From Brumimicrobium glaciale (lineage in GTDB: Bacteria > Bacteroidota > Bacteroidia > Flavobacteriales_D > Crocinitomicaceae), in the NCBI RefSeq assembly GCF_004152935.1, contig NZ_SETE01000010.1, forward strand, positions 43,800-107,799: DNA of 64,000 nucleotides. The letters run 5' to 3'. Both the position numbers and the translations under genes were made by a program. How positions within the stretch are numbered: position 1 is the first letter of the stretch; each line of letters opens with the position of its first letter. The notes beneath the pieces are model-generated. The model was not told where the DNA came from and did no database searches. It worked only from the letters and a program-made list of their open reading frames with translations. This document shows positions 1 through 8,727 of the stretch, piece after piece.

Positions 1-2
1 AC

Positions 3-716
3 ATGGATAAAAAAGACCCAATCGGTAAAGCAATATGGGATTATCATACCCATAACAGTCCTGAGGATATTGTTGTGGAATCTGATCTTATAGATGACGA
101 CTTTTTACCTATCGACCATTTAATGCGTAATTTCGACGACTTTCCAAAGTTAGAAATTGCTGCCATGGAACATTGTACGGGAAGAATTCTTGATGTTGGC
201 GCCGCAGCTGGTCCACATGCTAGATATTTACTCGAAAAAGGACATGATGTAACTACTTTAGAGGTAAGTCCGACTGCTTTGCGTTATTTAGAAGAAGTTT
301 TTCCTAAAGCAACACACTACTCTACTCCAATACTTGATTTCAATACAGGTGAATACGATACCATTTTATTATTGATGAATGGAATTGGTTTAGCTGGCAC
401 ATTTAATGAAGTGACACCGTTTTTAAAACATGTAGCTTCGCTATTAGCTCCAGGCGGAAGTATTTTGTGCGATTCAACCGATGTTCAAAACGTTTTTGAA
501 GACGAAGAAGGAGCACTTTGGGTAGACCTAAACGCAAATTACTACGGGGAATTTAAATTCAATATGAAGTATAAAGATTCAGAAAGTGGCTGGTTCAATT
601 GGGTTTACGTAGATGTAAAAAACCTTGAGAAATTTGCAAATGAAGCTGGCCTTGACTTGACTTTACTCGAAGATGATGAAAATTCATTTTTAGTCCAATT
701 AAAAAAACAATTATGA
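3..716 (+). CDS. class I SAM-dependent methyltransferase
   Basis: This 237-residue protein has a Rossmann-type methyltransferase fold. The SAM-binding motif I (ILDVGAAAGPHA) lies at about residues 62-73, followed by an acidic strand (TTLEVS) and a motif IV-like stretch (YDTILLLMNGIG). It is cytosolic and its substrate cannot be read from the sequence. The ATG lies at the very left edge, so the gene seems complete but its promoter is outside the window. The stop overlaps the start of the next gene by 4 bp (ATGA), which implies translational coupling with the TraB/GumN and FKBP genes. Confidence 0.85.
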   Translation: MDKKDPIGKAIWDYHTHNSPEDIVVESDLIDDDFLPIDHLMRNFDDFPKLEIAAMEHCTGRILDVGAAAGPHARYLLEKGHDVTTLEVSPTALRYLEEVFPKATHYSTPILDFNTGEYDTILLLMNGIGLAGTFNEVTPFLKHVASLLAPGGSILCDSTDVQNVFEDEEGALWVDLNANYYGEFKFNMKYKDSESGWFNWVYVDVKNLEKFANEAGLDLTLLEDDENSFLVQLKKQL

Positions 717-1582
717 AAACGCTTTTAGTAATAATCTCTGCTCTTTTCTTTTCCATAAATTTTGGAATTGCTCAAGAAACGCCTACAAATTCTCTTTTAT
801 GGGAAGTAACAGGAAAAAAAGTTAAATCGCCATCTTACATTTTTGGAACAATGCACTTAATTCCAAATGATGATTTTTTATTTCCGGAGACATTGAAAGA
901 TAAAGTTAAGGCTTCTGACATTTTAGTAATGGAAATTGGTGGTCTAGGAGAACAAATGAAAGCGATGAAATTAATGATGTTGGATTCTGGAACAATGTTC
1001 GATTATTTCACAGAAGAACAGTTGGATTCAATTTTCACTTATACGAAAGAGAACCTTGGCTTTGAAGAAGCGCAAATGCGTATGGCTTTTGGAAAAATGA
1101 AACCATTTGTTTTATTACAGTTATTTACAAAGGATGCTTTTGGAGAAAATCCACAGAGTTATGAAATGTCATTAGAGAAAATTGCAAAAGCCAATGAAAT
1201 AGAGGTTTTAGGCTTGGAAACAATTGAGGAACAAATGGGTTTCATCGACAATTTGAGTTCAGACGATCAGGTAAATATGATCATGGAAGCTTTAAGATCA
1301 GGGGATGATGGAGAGGAAGAAATGAGAAAGTTAATTGATATTTATTTATCTCAAGACATCAATAAGATCCATAGTTTTGCTGTGAACTCAGATGTAAGTT
1401 CACCTGAATTTGAAGAAGATTTCTTAAACAACAGGAATAAAAACTGGATTGCACCGATTAAGAAAATTATCAAGAAAAACAAAGCGTTTATTGCTGTTGG
1501 AGCCGCACATTTAGGCGGTCCAAATGGAGTAATCGAATTACTAAAAGCGGAAGGATATACTTTAACGCCTGCAAAACTATAA
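713..1582 (+). CDS. TraB/GumN family protein, exported
   Basis: This protein has 289 residues and a cleavable signal peptide at about residues 1-21 (hydrophobic run ending in GIAQ). The family hallmarks are visible: the N-terminal SYIFGTMHLIP block (GTxH) and the C-terminal VGAAHLGGPNGVI block. Members are related to TraB/PrgY and the TIKI metalloproteases and are usually periplasmic or surface-attached. Activity here is inferred only from the conserved G-T-x-H and G-x-x-H motifs. It overlaps the upstream methyltransferase by 4 bp and lies 2 bp before the FKBP gene, so the three form one operon. Confidence 0.85.
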   Translation: MKTLLVIISALFFSINFGIAQETPTNSLLWEVTGKKVKSPSYIFGTMHLIPNDDFLFPETLKDKVKASDILVMEIGGLGEQMKAMKLMMLDSGTMFDYFTEEQLDSIFTYTKENLGFEEAQMRMAFGKMKPFVLLQLFTKDAFGENPQSYEMSLEKIAKANEIEVLGLETIEEQMGFIDNLSSDDQVNMIMEALRSGDDGEEEMRKLIDIYLSQDINKIHSFAVNSDVSSPEFEEDFLNNRNKNWIAPIKKIIKKNKAFIAVGAAHLGGPNGVIELLKAEGYTLTPAKL

Positions 1583-1584
1583 TT

Positions 1585-2037
1585 ATGAAGTGGATTGGTC
1601 TTTTTATACTCTTATTTTCAATTGCAAGCTGCACAACTTATTCTGAGAGAGATTTAGTATCCTTTGATGATCAAATTAAAGAATATTTAGACTCGACAGG
1701 ATTAGAAATGGAGAGAACCGAAGATGGTCTTTACTACGCTATCGTTGAAGAAGGTGAAGGTGAAGAATTTATTGGTTACAAAGATCAGGTTACCTTCTAT
1801 TACAAAGGTTCTTTCTTGACAGGAAATTCATTTCAAGTTATTTCGAAAAATGATCCCTTAAGCTTTAAAGTGAGTCAATTAATTATAGGATGGCAAGATG
1901 CTTTAATGATGTTGAAAAAAGGCGGAAGTATTCATATAATTATTCCACCGCAACTAGGTTATGCAGATCAAAGTTCGTCGATTATTCCAGCGAATACGAT
2001 ATTAGAATATGAATTGACGGTATTGGACGTGCATTGA
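1585..2037 (+). CDS. FKBP-type peptidyl-prolyl isomerase, lipoprotein
   Basis: A 150-residue lipoprotein. The leader ends in a lipobox (IASC, Cys at residue 16). The rest is one FKBP domain at about residues 45-150, with the typical VTFYYKG strand, the GWQDALMMLKKGG turn, and the IPPQLGYADQ and IPANTILEYELTVLDV strands. It should catalyse cis/trans proline isomerisation of envelope proteins in the periplasm. It is the last gene of the three-gene operon. A bidirectional terminator lies about 115 bp downstream, before convergent gapA. Confidence 0.88.
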   Translation: MKWIGLFILLFSIASCTTYSERDLVSFDDQIKEYLDSTGLEMERTEDGLYYAIVEEGEGEEFIGYKDQVTFYYKGSFLTGNSFQVISKNDPLSFKVSQLIIGWQDALMMLKKGGSIHIIIPPQLGYADQSSSIIPANTILEYELTVLDVH

Positions 2038-2152
2038 CGGTTTGGGTTTACGGTAGGCAAGCTAACAGGGTAAGCCAACCACACTATAACATCCAATTCC
2101 GTGCATCCAACAACATCAAAAAACACCGTCAAATCCAAAATACATCGCAAAC

Positions 2153-2183
2153 AAAAAGGACGCACCATAAGTGCGTCCTTTTT
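2153..2183. terminator. bidirectional intrinsic terminator between fkbp and gapA
   Basis: Perfect inverted repeat AAAAAGGACGCAC / GTGCGTCCTTTTT around a CATAA loop. The A-run on the left and the T-run on the right allow termination from both directions, serving the fkbp operon (+) and gapA (-). Confidence 0.85.
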
Positions 2184-2220
2184 GTTTACATATTTTAATT
2201 ACCGTTATTTAATTTTTTTA

Positions 2221-2249
2221 GTTACCATGAGATTGCATCTCTTGGTAAC
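2221..2249. other. stem-loop in the gapA 3' region
   Basis: GTTACCA-t-GAGAT and ATCTC-t-TGGTAAC form an imperfect hairpin about 20 bp past the gapA stop. No T-run follows on either strand, so it is not a simple terminator. It may protect the 3' end of the gapA mRNA. Confidence 0.4.
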
Positions 2250-2267
2250 TAACACAAAACTAAAATT

Positions 2268-3719
2268 CTAGTAATAGATCAATCTTCTTACTTTAGCTAC
2301 ATATTTAGCTAAACGAATAACTTGTTTCGTATATCCGAATTCGTTATCATACCAAGTGTATAGCACAACGTTTTTCTTGTCGTTTGAAACTATTGTTGCT
2401 GGTGAATCAAATACGGAACAACATGTATTTCCGATAATGTCATTTGACACCAATTCTTCATCAATTGAATAATGAATTTGGTTGATCAAACTACCATTTA
2501 ATGCTGCATATTTAACAGCATTGTTGATGTCTTCCGTTGTAACTTCTTTATTTAATTCTAAAGCTAAAATTGCCAAAGAACCATTTGGAGTAGGAACACG
2601 AACAGCGTTTGCTGTTAATTTATTTTCTAAATCTGGAATAACTTTCGTTACTGCTTTACCAGCACCAGTTGAAGTAATAACCATGTTGATTGCCGCTGAA
2701 CGACCTCTTCTTGGTTTCTTATGCATGTTGTCCAACAAGTTTTGGTCGTTGGTATAAGCATGAACAGTTTCGATGTGACCTTTTACAACACCAAATTTGT
2801 CATTAATAACATTTAATATTGGCGCAATTGCATTCGTTGTACAAGAAGCAGCCGAGAAAATTTTAGTATTCTCAAGATCTAAAGATCCTTGGTTAATTCC
2901 ATAAACGATATTTGGAATTCCTTTTCCTGGTGCAGTTAAAATTACACGAGAAGCTCCTTTTGCTTGCAAGTGTCTTGATAAACTTTCTTTATCTGTAAAA
3001 ACGCCTGTATTGTCAATGATTAATGCATTGTTAATTCCATAAGCTGTATAGTCAATATCTTCTGGATTTTTAGCTTCAATCATTTGAATCTTCATCCCGT
3101 TAATATTCAATACATTGTTTTCTGTATCAACATCTACTATTCCATCAAAAGCTCCGTGAACAGAGTCATTTGTAAATAAAGCTGCACGTTTTTTAATGAT
3201 TTCAGGAGAAACATCTCTTGTTACAATTGCTCTTAAACGTAATTGTTGACCTTTTCCTGCTTGTTTGATTAACTCACGCGCTGCAAGACGTCCGATACGA
3301 CCGAATCCGTATAAAACTACATCACGAGGTTCTGTTTTTGCTTTATCTTGACCGATAAAGTCTTTCAACGTTTCTTTTAAGAATTCTTTTTCGTCGCTAA
3401 AATTAGCTTTTGTGTCATTGTACTCATAAGCTAAACGTCCGATGTCCAATTTTGATGGAGCAAGGTCGATAGATAAAAGTGCCTCTGCCAAAGCAGAAGT
3501 CGTGTACACGTCGATTGGCTTCTGAACTACTTTGCGTGAATAGTCATGCAATTTCATAATTTCAGAAACTGTCAATCCTACAAGGTGGTTTCTAAATAAT
3601 ACTAACTCCACTCCTTTGTCATAAAGAAGTTGTCCGGTTTTACTGGCTAATTTAACAGCTGCTCTCTCTCTTTTAACGTGAGCGTCTAACTGTTCTTCAT
3701 ACCCGTTTGAAGTATTCAT
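2268..3719 (-). CDS. gapA: glyceraldehyde-3-phosphate dehydrogenase (long form)
   Basis: Oxidises and phosphorylates glyceraldehyde-3-phosphate in glycolysis. The NAD-binding motif VLYGFGRIGRLAARELI and the catalytic-Cys motif AASCTTNAIAPI are present, and the protein ends with the WYDNEFGYTKQV block. An N-terminal extension of about 150 residues precedes the usual domain of about 335 residues, as in many Bacteroidota long-form enzymes. An in-frame ATG exists 36 nt upstream at 3755, but MNTSNGYEEQ matches the usual N-terminus of this subgroup better, so ATG 3719 was chosen. Only 77 nt separate it from the rpoD stop, and a terminator hairpin occupies much of that gap. Confidence 0.9.
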   Translation of the reverse strand: MNTSNGYEEQLDAHVKRERAAVKLASKTGQLLYDKGVELVLFRNHLVGLTVSEIMKLHDYSRKVVQKPIDVYTTSALAEALLSIDLAPSKLDIGRLAYEYNDTKANFSDEKEFLKETLKDFIGQDKAKTEPRDVVLYGFGRIGRLAARELIKQAGKGQQLRLRAIVTRDVSPEIIKKRAALFTNDSVHGAFDGIVDVDTENNVLNINGMKIQMIEAKNPEDIDYTAYGINNALIIDNTGVFTDKESLSRHLQAKGASRVILTAPGKGIPNIVYGINQGSLDLENTKIFSAASCTTNAIAPILNVINDKFGVVKGHIETVHAYTNDQNLLDNMHKKPRRGRSAAINMVITSTGAGKAVTKVIPDLENKLTANAVRVPTPNGSLAILALELNKEVTTEDINNAVKYAALNGSLINQIHYSIDEELVSNDIIGNTCCSVFDSPATIVSNDKKNVVLYTWYDNEFGYTKQVIRLAKYVAKVRRLIYY

Positions 3720-3756
3720 ATTGTTGTGTTTATGATTTGATTTAAATTTTTGCATA

Positions 3757-3788
3757 TAAAAAAGGGGCTGCTAATAATAGCAGCCCCC
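3757..3788 (-). terminator. intrinsic terminator after rpoD
   Basis: GGGGCTGCTA / TAGCAGCCCC with an ATAA loop, followed on the minus strand by a run of seven T. It directly follows the rpoD stop and sits immediately upstream of the gapA leader. Confidence 0.85.
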
Positions 3789-3795
3789 AAATTTC

Positions 3796-4662
3796 TTATC
3801 CTAAATAAGCCTTTAAAAGTTTATTTCGCGAAGTGTGTCGCAGTCTTCTAATTGCTTTTTCTTTGATTTGTCTAACTCTCTCTCTCGTTAAGTTGAATTT
3901 AGATCCAATTTCTTCCAGCGTTAAACCGTGATTCATTCCAATTCCGAAGAATAAACGAATAATCTCACGTTCTTTGTCTGTCAATGTTGAAAGGGAACGT
4001 TCTATTTCACGTTGAAGTGACTCAGCCATCAACAGCGTATCTGCTTTTGGAGAATCAGCGTTCGCCATCACATCCATTAAAGTACCTCCATCTTCATTAG
4101 CTGATAATGGTGCATCCATTGAAACGTGACGTCCTGAAACGTTCATGCTTTCTTTAATCTTATCTTCTGGAACTTCCAATGCTTCAGCTAATTCTTCAGC
4201 TGATGGTGGACGTTCGTATTCTTGTTCTAAACGAGAAAATGCTTTATTGATTTTATTCAATGAACCTACTTGATTCAAAGGCAAACGAACAATACGTGCT
4301 TGTTCTGCCAATGCTGACAAAATAGATTGACGAATCCACCAAACTGCATAAGAGATAAATTTGAATCCACGAGTTTCATCAAATTTTTGAGCTGCTTTTA
4401 TCAACCCTAGGTTACCTTCATTAATTAAATCTGGAAGTGTAAGTCCTTGGTTCTGATACTGCTTTGCTACGGAGACAACAAATCTTAAATTAGCTCTTGT
4501 TAATTTCTCTAAAGCTTTTTGATCACCTTGTTTAATTCTTCTTGCCAATAAAACCTCTTCATCGGCTGTAATCAATTCTTCTTTACCAATGTCTTGTAGA
4601 TACTTATCTAGTGATTGACTTTCTCGGTTAGTGATCGACTTTGTAATTTTAAGCTGTCTCAT
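3796..4662 (-). CDS. rpoD: primary RNA polymerase sigma factor (RpoD/SigA type)
   Basis: A 288-residue sigma-70 protein that directs core RNA polymerase to promoters. It has region 1.2 ([16 protein letters not shown]), region 2 ([17 protein letters not shown], then the [10 protein letters not shown] -10 recognition helix) and region 4 ([20 protein letters not shown] helix-turn-helix). Region 1.1 and the long non-conserved insert are missing, as is normal for the short primary sigma factor of Bacteroidota. It has its own promoter about 45-70 bp upstream and a strong terminator behind it. Confidence 0.93.
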   Translation of the reverse strand: MRQLKITKSITNRESQSLDKYLQDIGKEELITADEEVLLARRIKQGDQKALEKLTRANLRFVVSVAKQYQNQGLTLPDLINEGNLGLIKAAQKFDETRGFKFISYAVWWIRQSILSALAEQARIVRLPLNQVGSLNKINKAFSRLEQEYERPPSAEELAEALEVPEDKIKESMNVSGRHVSMDAPLSANEDGGTLMDVMANADSPKADTLLMAESLQREIERSLSTLTDKEREIIRLFFGIGMNHGLTLEEIGSKFNLTRERVRQIKEKAIRRLRHTSRNKLLKAYLG

Positions 4663-4704
4663 GTTTTTCTTATCCTTATTTTAATAATGGGAAATAAAGT
4701 GTGG

Positions 4705-4734
4705 CAAAATTACACCAATTAAACTATACTACAA
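4705..4734 (-). promoter_or_regulatory. rpoD promoter (Bacteroidota type)
   Basis: Read on the minus strand, TTTG is followed after 19 nt by TAATTTTG, matching the TTG / TAnnTTTG consensus with good spacing. It lies about 45 nt upstream of the rpoD ATG. Confidence 0.6.
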
Positions 4735-4850
4735 AATATAAGTGAGGGCAAATTTCTAAATTCACCTACTTATTAAACAATATACTTAAGATGTCCGTTT
4801 TAACCTTATTATTTTCAATCAATAGTGTCCGCAAGAAAACTATTTTTTCA

Positions 4851-4970
4851 AGTCTTTGATAAGAAAACTTCAAAGACAAGCACAACGCAGTATTTGGAGT
4901 TTTCTTGCAAAGACTAAATATGAAATCAAATAACAAACGCTCCTAACAGTTTATGATAGGAGCGTTTTTA
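4851..4970. ncRNA. candidate structured RNA: long stem-loop plus terminator
   Basis: Between the rpoD start and the degP stop lies a long hairpin. AGTCTTTG-ata-AGAAAACT (4851-4869) pairs with AGTTTTCT-tg-CAAAGACT (4898-4915). It is followed by a perfect 11-bp hairpin AAACGCTCCTA/TAGGAGCGTTT (4935-4967) with T-rich flanks on both sides, stronger on the plus strand. The second hairpin can serve as the degP terminator. The pair together could be a small plus-strand RNA, but no convincing plus-strand promoter was found. Confidence 0.35.
4935..4970. terminator. terminator downstream of degP
   Basis: Perfect 11-bp stem (AAACGCTCCTA / TAGGAGCGTTT) with TTTTTATT on the plus strand and GTTATTTG on the minus strand. 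It lies about 25 bp after the degP stop. Confidence 0.65.
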
Positions 4971-4992
4971 TTACGCAATTACCTGAGAAAGG

Positions 4993-6468
4993 TTACAGTC
5001 CAAATCCGACATAATCTTTCCTTCCACTTTCAGTCATTATTTCTAGCAGTACACCTTTTTGATCATTTCGCTTTAAATATTCTGTAAGTTGCTCAACGCT
5101 TGTCACCTCAACATTGTTGAATTTCGTAATGATAATTCCTTTTGATAAACCAATTGATCTCAATTTACCGGAAGATATAGAAGAGATTTTTACACCGTTT
5201 GAAATATTCAACTCCTTCTTCTCTGTTTTTGTCAACTCTGTGAATGTTGCTCCCAAGGCAGAATATTTTTCAAGCTCATCTTTTGAAGTCAAATCCGTAT
5301 TTCCATCAATGTTTTTCAATAACACATCTTTAGTTATAACGTCTCCTTCTCTTCTTAAAGTTAAGGTCACAATATCTCCAGGTCTTCTTCTTCCTATTTC
5401 TTCTTGTAATTCAGCAACTGAGTTAATAGATTTAGAACCCACTTTTAGAATTACGTCTCCTTCTTTCACTTTTGCTTTTTCAGCTCCTGAATCAGCATTT
5501 ACTCCTGCAATATAAAGTCCTTTAGAATCAACCAATTTCTTTTCATTAATTAAATCTTGCGTTACTTCAAGAATTTGAATTCCTAAGAATCCTCGCTGAA
5601 CCATTCCATAGTCTATTAAGTCACTCATAATTTTAGCCACTAAACGCGAAGGAACTGCAAAAGAATAACCAGCATAGTTTCCAGTTTGAGAAGCAATTGC
5701 TGTGTTTATTCCAATTAACTGACCTTGTGTGTTGATCAATGCTCCACCAGAATTCCCAGGATTCACAGCAGCATCAGTTTGTATAAAGGACTCAATTGGC
5801 ATAATTTCCTTATTTTGACTTCCTATTATATTGATATTTCTTGCTTTTGCAGAAACGATTCCGGCAGTTACAGTTGAATTCAAATTAAATGGATTTCCTA
5901 CTGCAAGCACCCACTGCCCCACTTTCACATCGTCACTATTTGCAATTGGCATCGCACGTAATCCAGTTTTCTCAATTTTCAATACTGCAATATCCGTTGA
6001 AGGATCTGTCCCCACAACAACTGCGTCAAATGTTGTATTGTTATTCAGTGTCACCTGAATTTCGCTTGCATTTTGAATTACGTGATTATTGGTAACAATA
6101 TAACCATCTTGAGAAACAATTACACCAGATCCTGATCCACTTCCAAATTGCTTGCGTTCTCTTCCTGCACCTGGTCCATAAAAGAATTCCAAAAATGGAT
6201 CAGTTTGAACATAGGATTGAACAACTTTTGTTTTAACGTGAACAACGGAATGGATACTCTCCTCGCTGGCTTTTGTAAAATCAAGTTTACTGTCAATTTC
6301 GGAAGAAGCAAAATTTATGTTAGCTACAGGTGCACCAGTTTCTTCAATTAAACCTGAAGTGGAACCTGTTGATGATGTATAATCTGAAGAATCTAACATA
6401 AAAAACACACCTAATGGCAATAGTCCACCTAGAATTCCTAGGCCTATTGATTTCATATTTTTTTTCAT
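4993..6468 (-). CDS. degP: periplasmic Do/DegP-type serine protease
   Basis: A 491-residue HtrA-family protease/chaperone for misfolded envelope proteins. An N-terminal signal or anchor segment (residues 6-25) precedes the trypsin-like domain. The catalytic triad is visible as His129 (VTNNHV), Asp159 (TDIAVL) and Ser240 (NPGNSGGA). Two PDZ domains follow (about 285-375 and 395-490). It is monocistronic with a terminator downstream, and is divergent from the membrane protein at 6615. Confidence 0.92.
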   Translation of the reverse strand: MKKNMKSIGLGILGGLLPLGVFFMLDSSDYTSSTGSTSGLIEETGAPVANINFASSEIDSKLDFTKASEESIHSVVHVKTKVVQSYVQTDPFLEFFYGPGAGRERKQFGSGSGSGVIVSQDGYIVTNNHVIQNASEIQVTLNNNTTFDAVVVGTDPSTDIAVLKIEKTGLRAMPIANSDDVKVGQWVLAVGNPFNLNSTVTAGIVSAKARNINIIGSQNKEIMPIESFIQTDAAVNPGNSGGALINTQGQLIGINTAIASQTGNYAGYSFAVPSRLVAKIMSDLIDYGMVQRGFLGIQILEVTQDLINEKKLVDSKGLYIAGVNADSGAEKAKVKEGDVILKVGSKSINSVAELQEEIGRRRPGDIVTLTLRREGDVITKDVLLKNIDGNTDLTSKDELEKYSALGATFTELTKTEKKELNISNGVKISSISSGKLRSIGLSKGIIITKFNNVEVTSVEQLTEYLKRNDQKGVLLEIMTESGRKDYVGFGL

Positions 6469-6581
6469 AATTCTTATTTTTAAATAGTTGATTTATCTAC
6501 TCCAATATTAACACCAAAATAGACTGAATATGATTCAGTTCGTGTTAAAACATGTTAAGCATTTTATTCATTCTTTTTATG

Positions 6582-6589
6582 TACTTTTG
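6582..6589 (+). promoter_or_regulatory. -7 box upstream of the 6615 gene
   Basis: TACTTTTG matches TAnnTTTG and is 25 nt upstream of the ATG. No clear TTG element is seen at the expected distance. Confidence 0.35.
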
Positions 6590-6614
6590 ACGCACTATTT
6601 GATAGTATAATTTA

Positions 6615-7223
6615 ATGAAAAAAATACTCGTTTATTTATTATTATTGCTTGCTGGTGTAGGAATAGGCTATTTCCTCAATTTTGATTTTAAAAATGAGGA
6701 TATTGCTCAAGAAGACACTGAGGAAATCTACGTTGAAAAAGTTAAGAAAAAGGTCATTAAAAGAAAATCTGAAGTCGAAAAAACAGTTGAAACTCCAGTT
6801 CAAGATGATTCACAACTAGCTTCTGATAATGATTTTATCGTTGACACTTTGTCAAATGAAGAAGATTACATTGAACCTTCTCAAAACACAGAGAGTGAAG
6901 AAGTCATAATTATGGAGGAATTAGTTGCTCAACGTACTATCACATTAGGCCCTTCACCAAATGACACAACTGATGTTTCTGAAATGCTTAACCTAAAAAG
7001 TAAATCTTTTTCCAAGGATATCGTAGTTGAATTTTGGCAGAGTCCTTTAAATATTACGGGATATGAATTAACAAGAAATAGACTGAAATTATTTGGGTTT
7101 AATCCAAATGAATCGATTTCTTTGCAATTGGACAAAAATGAAGAACAAATCCTACTCAACACTGAATCGATGAGTATTGTGCTTCAAAAATCTAAACAGT
7201 TTAAGACTTTAAAATTAAGATGA
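6615..7223 (+). CDS. single-pass membrane protein of unknown function
   Basis: This 202-residue protein is not assigned to a family. It has an N-terminal membrane anchor at about residues 4-23, then a charged, Glu/Lys-rich linker (about 30-95, low complexity). A compact C-terminal region (about 105-202) looks folded and lies in the periplasm if the anchor is uncleaved. The stop overlaps the dapF start by 4 bp, so it is co-translated with dapF. A link to cell-wall precursor synthesis is only inferred from that position. Confidence 0.75.
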   Translation: MKKILVYLLLLLAGVGIGYFLNFDFKNEDIAQEDTEEIYVEKVKKKVIKRKSEVEKTVETPVQDDSQLASDNDFIVDTLSNEEDYIEPSQNTESEEVIIMEELVAQRTITLGPSPNDTTDVSEMLNLKSKSFSKDIVVEFWQSPLNITGYELTRNRLKLFGFNPNESISLQLDKNEEQILLNTESMSIVLQKSKQFKTLKLR

Positions 7224-7996
7224 CTTTTTCGTTTACAAAATATCAAGGGACAGGGAATGATTTTATCATGGTTGATTGCACATCTGCCAAGGATTTCGAG
7301 TTAGACAATGAGCAAATTGCTGATCTATGTGATCGCAGATTTGGGATTGGCGCAGACGGAATAATTCTCATTTTTGAGCACCCTACCCTAGATTTCAAAA
7401 TGACATATTATAACTCTGATGGTTCACAAAGTTTTTGTGGAAATGGAGCACGATGCGCAGTTCAATTTGCGAAGTCTTTAGGTTTAATTGAAACTAAAGC
7501 GAAATTTGAAGCGATTGATGGTGAACACAATGCGATTATTGATGATGAACTAATTTCAGTAAAAATGAAAGATGTAACATCCTATACTAAAGATGATACT
7601 GCTTATATTATTGATACTGGAAGTCCGCACTATGTGAAATTTGTGGCAGACGTAGATGATGAGGACATTGTTGAGTACGGAAAAAACATTCGTTATTCAA
7701 AAAAATACAAGACAAAAGGTATTAATGTCAATTTAGTTGAAGTTTTGGCAGACAATGAATTGGAAATGCTTACTTACGAGCGTGGTGTTGAAGATGAAAC
7801 TTATTCTTGTGGAACTGGCGCAACAGCAGTAGCTCTGGCTTTTTCTTTGGTCCTAGATTATGATGATATAGATGTCAAAATCTTCGTTAAAGGAGGTGAA
7901 TTATATGTAAAAGCTGAACGCAATAATGACACTTTCGACAATATTTATCTTATTGGCCCTGCAGAAAAAGTGTTTGTTGGAGAAATTACAATTTAA
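7220..7996 (+). CDS. dapF: diaminopimelate epimerase
   Basis: Converts LL- to meso-diaminopimelate for lysine and peptidoglycan synthesis. The 258 residues carry both active-site cysteine motifs: FCGNGARCA (about residue 73) and TYSCGTGATAVALA (about residue 196). These are the two general acid/bases of the pseudo-symmetric fold. The N-terminal FTKYQGTGNDFIMVD signature is intact and the length is normal. The ATG is embedded in the preceding stop (ATGA). Confidence 0.93.
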   Translation: MTFSFTKYQGTGNDFIMVDCTSAKDFELDNEQIADLCDRRFGIGADGIILIFEHPTLDFKMTYYNSDGSQSFCGNGARCAVQFAKSLGLIETKAKFEAIDGEHNAIIDDELISVKMKDVTSYTKDDTAYIIDTGSPHYVKFVADVDDEDIVEYGKNIRYSKKYKTKGINVNLVEVLADNELEMLTYERGVEDETYSCGTGATAVALAFSLVLDYDDIDVKIFVKGGELYVKAERNNDTFDNIYLIGPAEKVFVGEITI

Positions 7997-8059
7997 AGTT
8001 TTTAAGATTAAATTCCTGTCGGGATCTTTACCAGTAAATTCATTATTTTAGTGTTATTT

Positions 8060-8480
8060 CCGATAAAATGGTTGTACGCTGTAATGGCACGCGGATGACA
8101 CTGATACTTCGGCGGGCTCAGCAGAACTGCAAGCAACGCGGATACTCAAGGGTTTTTCACTTCTTGTGAATTCGGATAAACGCGGATCGCTTTTGTCCGT
8201 AATAGTAACTATTTCCTTACCATTAAATAATATCATATCTAATTTCTTAAGAGAACCTAATGTGCTGTTAAAGAATTAAAATATAATTCTAGACTTACTG
8301 GTAAAGTATCCAATAAGCATTTAAGATTAATATAATCTTAAATACCAAAATGAATCCCAAAGGGATGGCACGTGTTTACCTAGAACGAAAGTCCTAGGGA
8401 AAAGAAACAGTGTACCTTCAAGTTCTGAAAGGACGACACACCTTGGAAACAATAGAATCCTAATCAAAGAAGTGAGTTCA
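8060..8480. repeat. dispersed intergenic repeat remnants
   Basis: The 730-bp gap after dapF has no convincing gene. At about 8075-8200 it contains GCTGTAATGG, ACGCGGATGACAC, a TTTTTCAC...GTG palindromic core and TTCGGATAA-CGCGGAT. The same blocks, in the same order, recur at about 59,597-59,845. A second stretch (about 8345-8470) can be read as a degenerate repeat peptide (NPKGMARVYLERKS, stop, LKGRHTLE) of a kind I recall as common filler in Bacteroidota intergenic DNA. Confidence 0.5.
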
Positions 8481-8712
8481 GAAAATAGAAACTTACTATT
8501 TACACTTATCATTACAGTAAACTTTCGGGCAAAGCAATATGCATTAAAGAGGTTTTTTTTAACTCTTTCTGAATCCAATAAAAACCAATCGTAAACCGCT
8601 GAATTAATTGATAATTTAATAAATACCCATCATTCTCAAAAAACAATTGAATTGAATATTTTAAAAACGCATCAAGTTTATATAATTACTCAATAATTCA
8701 TATTGAAAATCG

Positions 8713-8720
8713 TATCTTTG
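8713..8720 (+). promoter_or_regulatory. -7 box of the acetyltransferase operon
   Basis: TATCTTTG ends 7 nt before the ATG, so the transcript would be leaderless or have only a few nucleotides of leader. No TTG element is seen at the expected distance. Confidence 0.5.
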
Positions 8721-8727
8721 AACTACC

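Noticed and set aside
1968..2168. 66-codon minus-strand ORF behind fkbp
   Set aside because: It overlaps the FKBP gene end and runs through the terminator; there is no coding signal.
4935..4970. Rho-independent terminator assigned only to a plus-strand gene
   Set aside because: There is no plus-strand gene upstream, so it is listed as the degP terminator and only tentatively as the end of a small RNA.
8327..8578. 83-codon minus-strand ORF
   Set aside because: It lies across degenerate repeat DNA, has no recognisable domain, and the repeat peptide reads better on the other strand.
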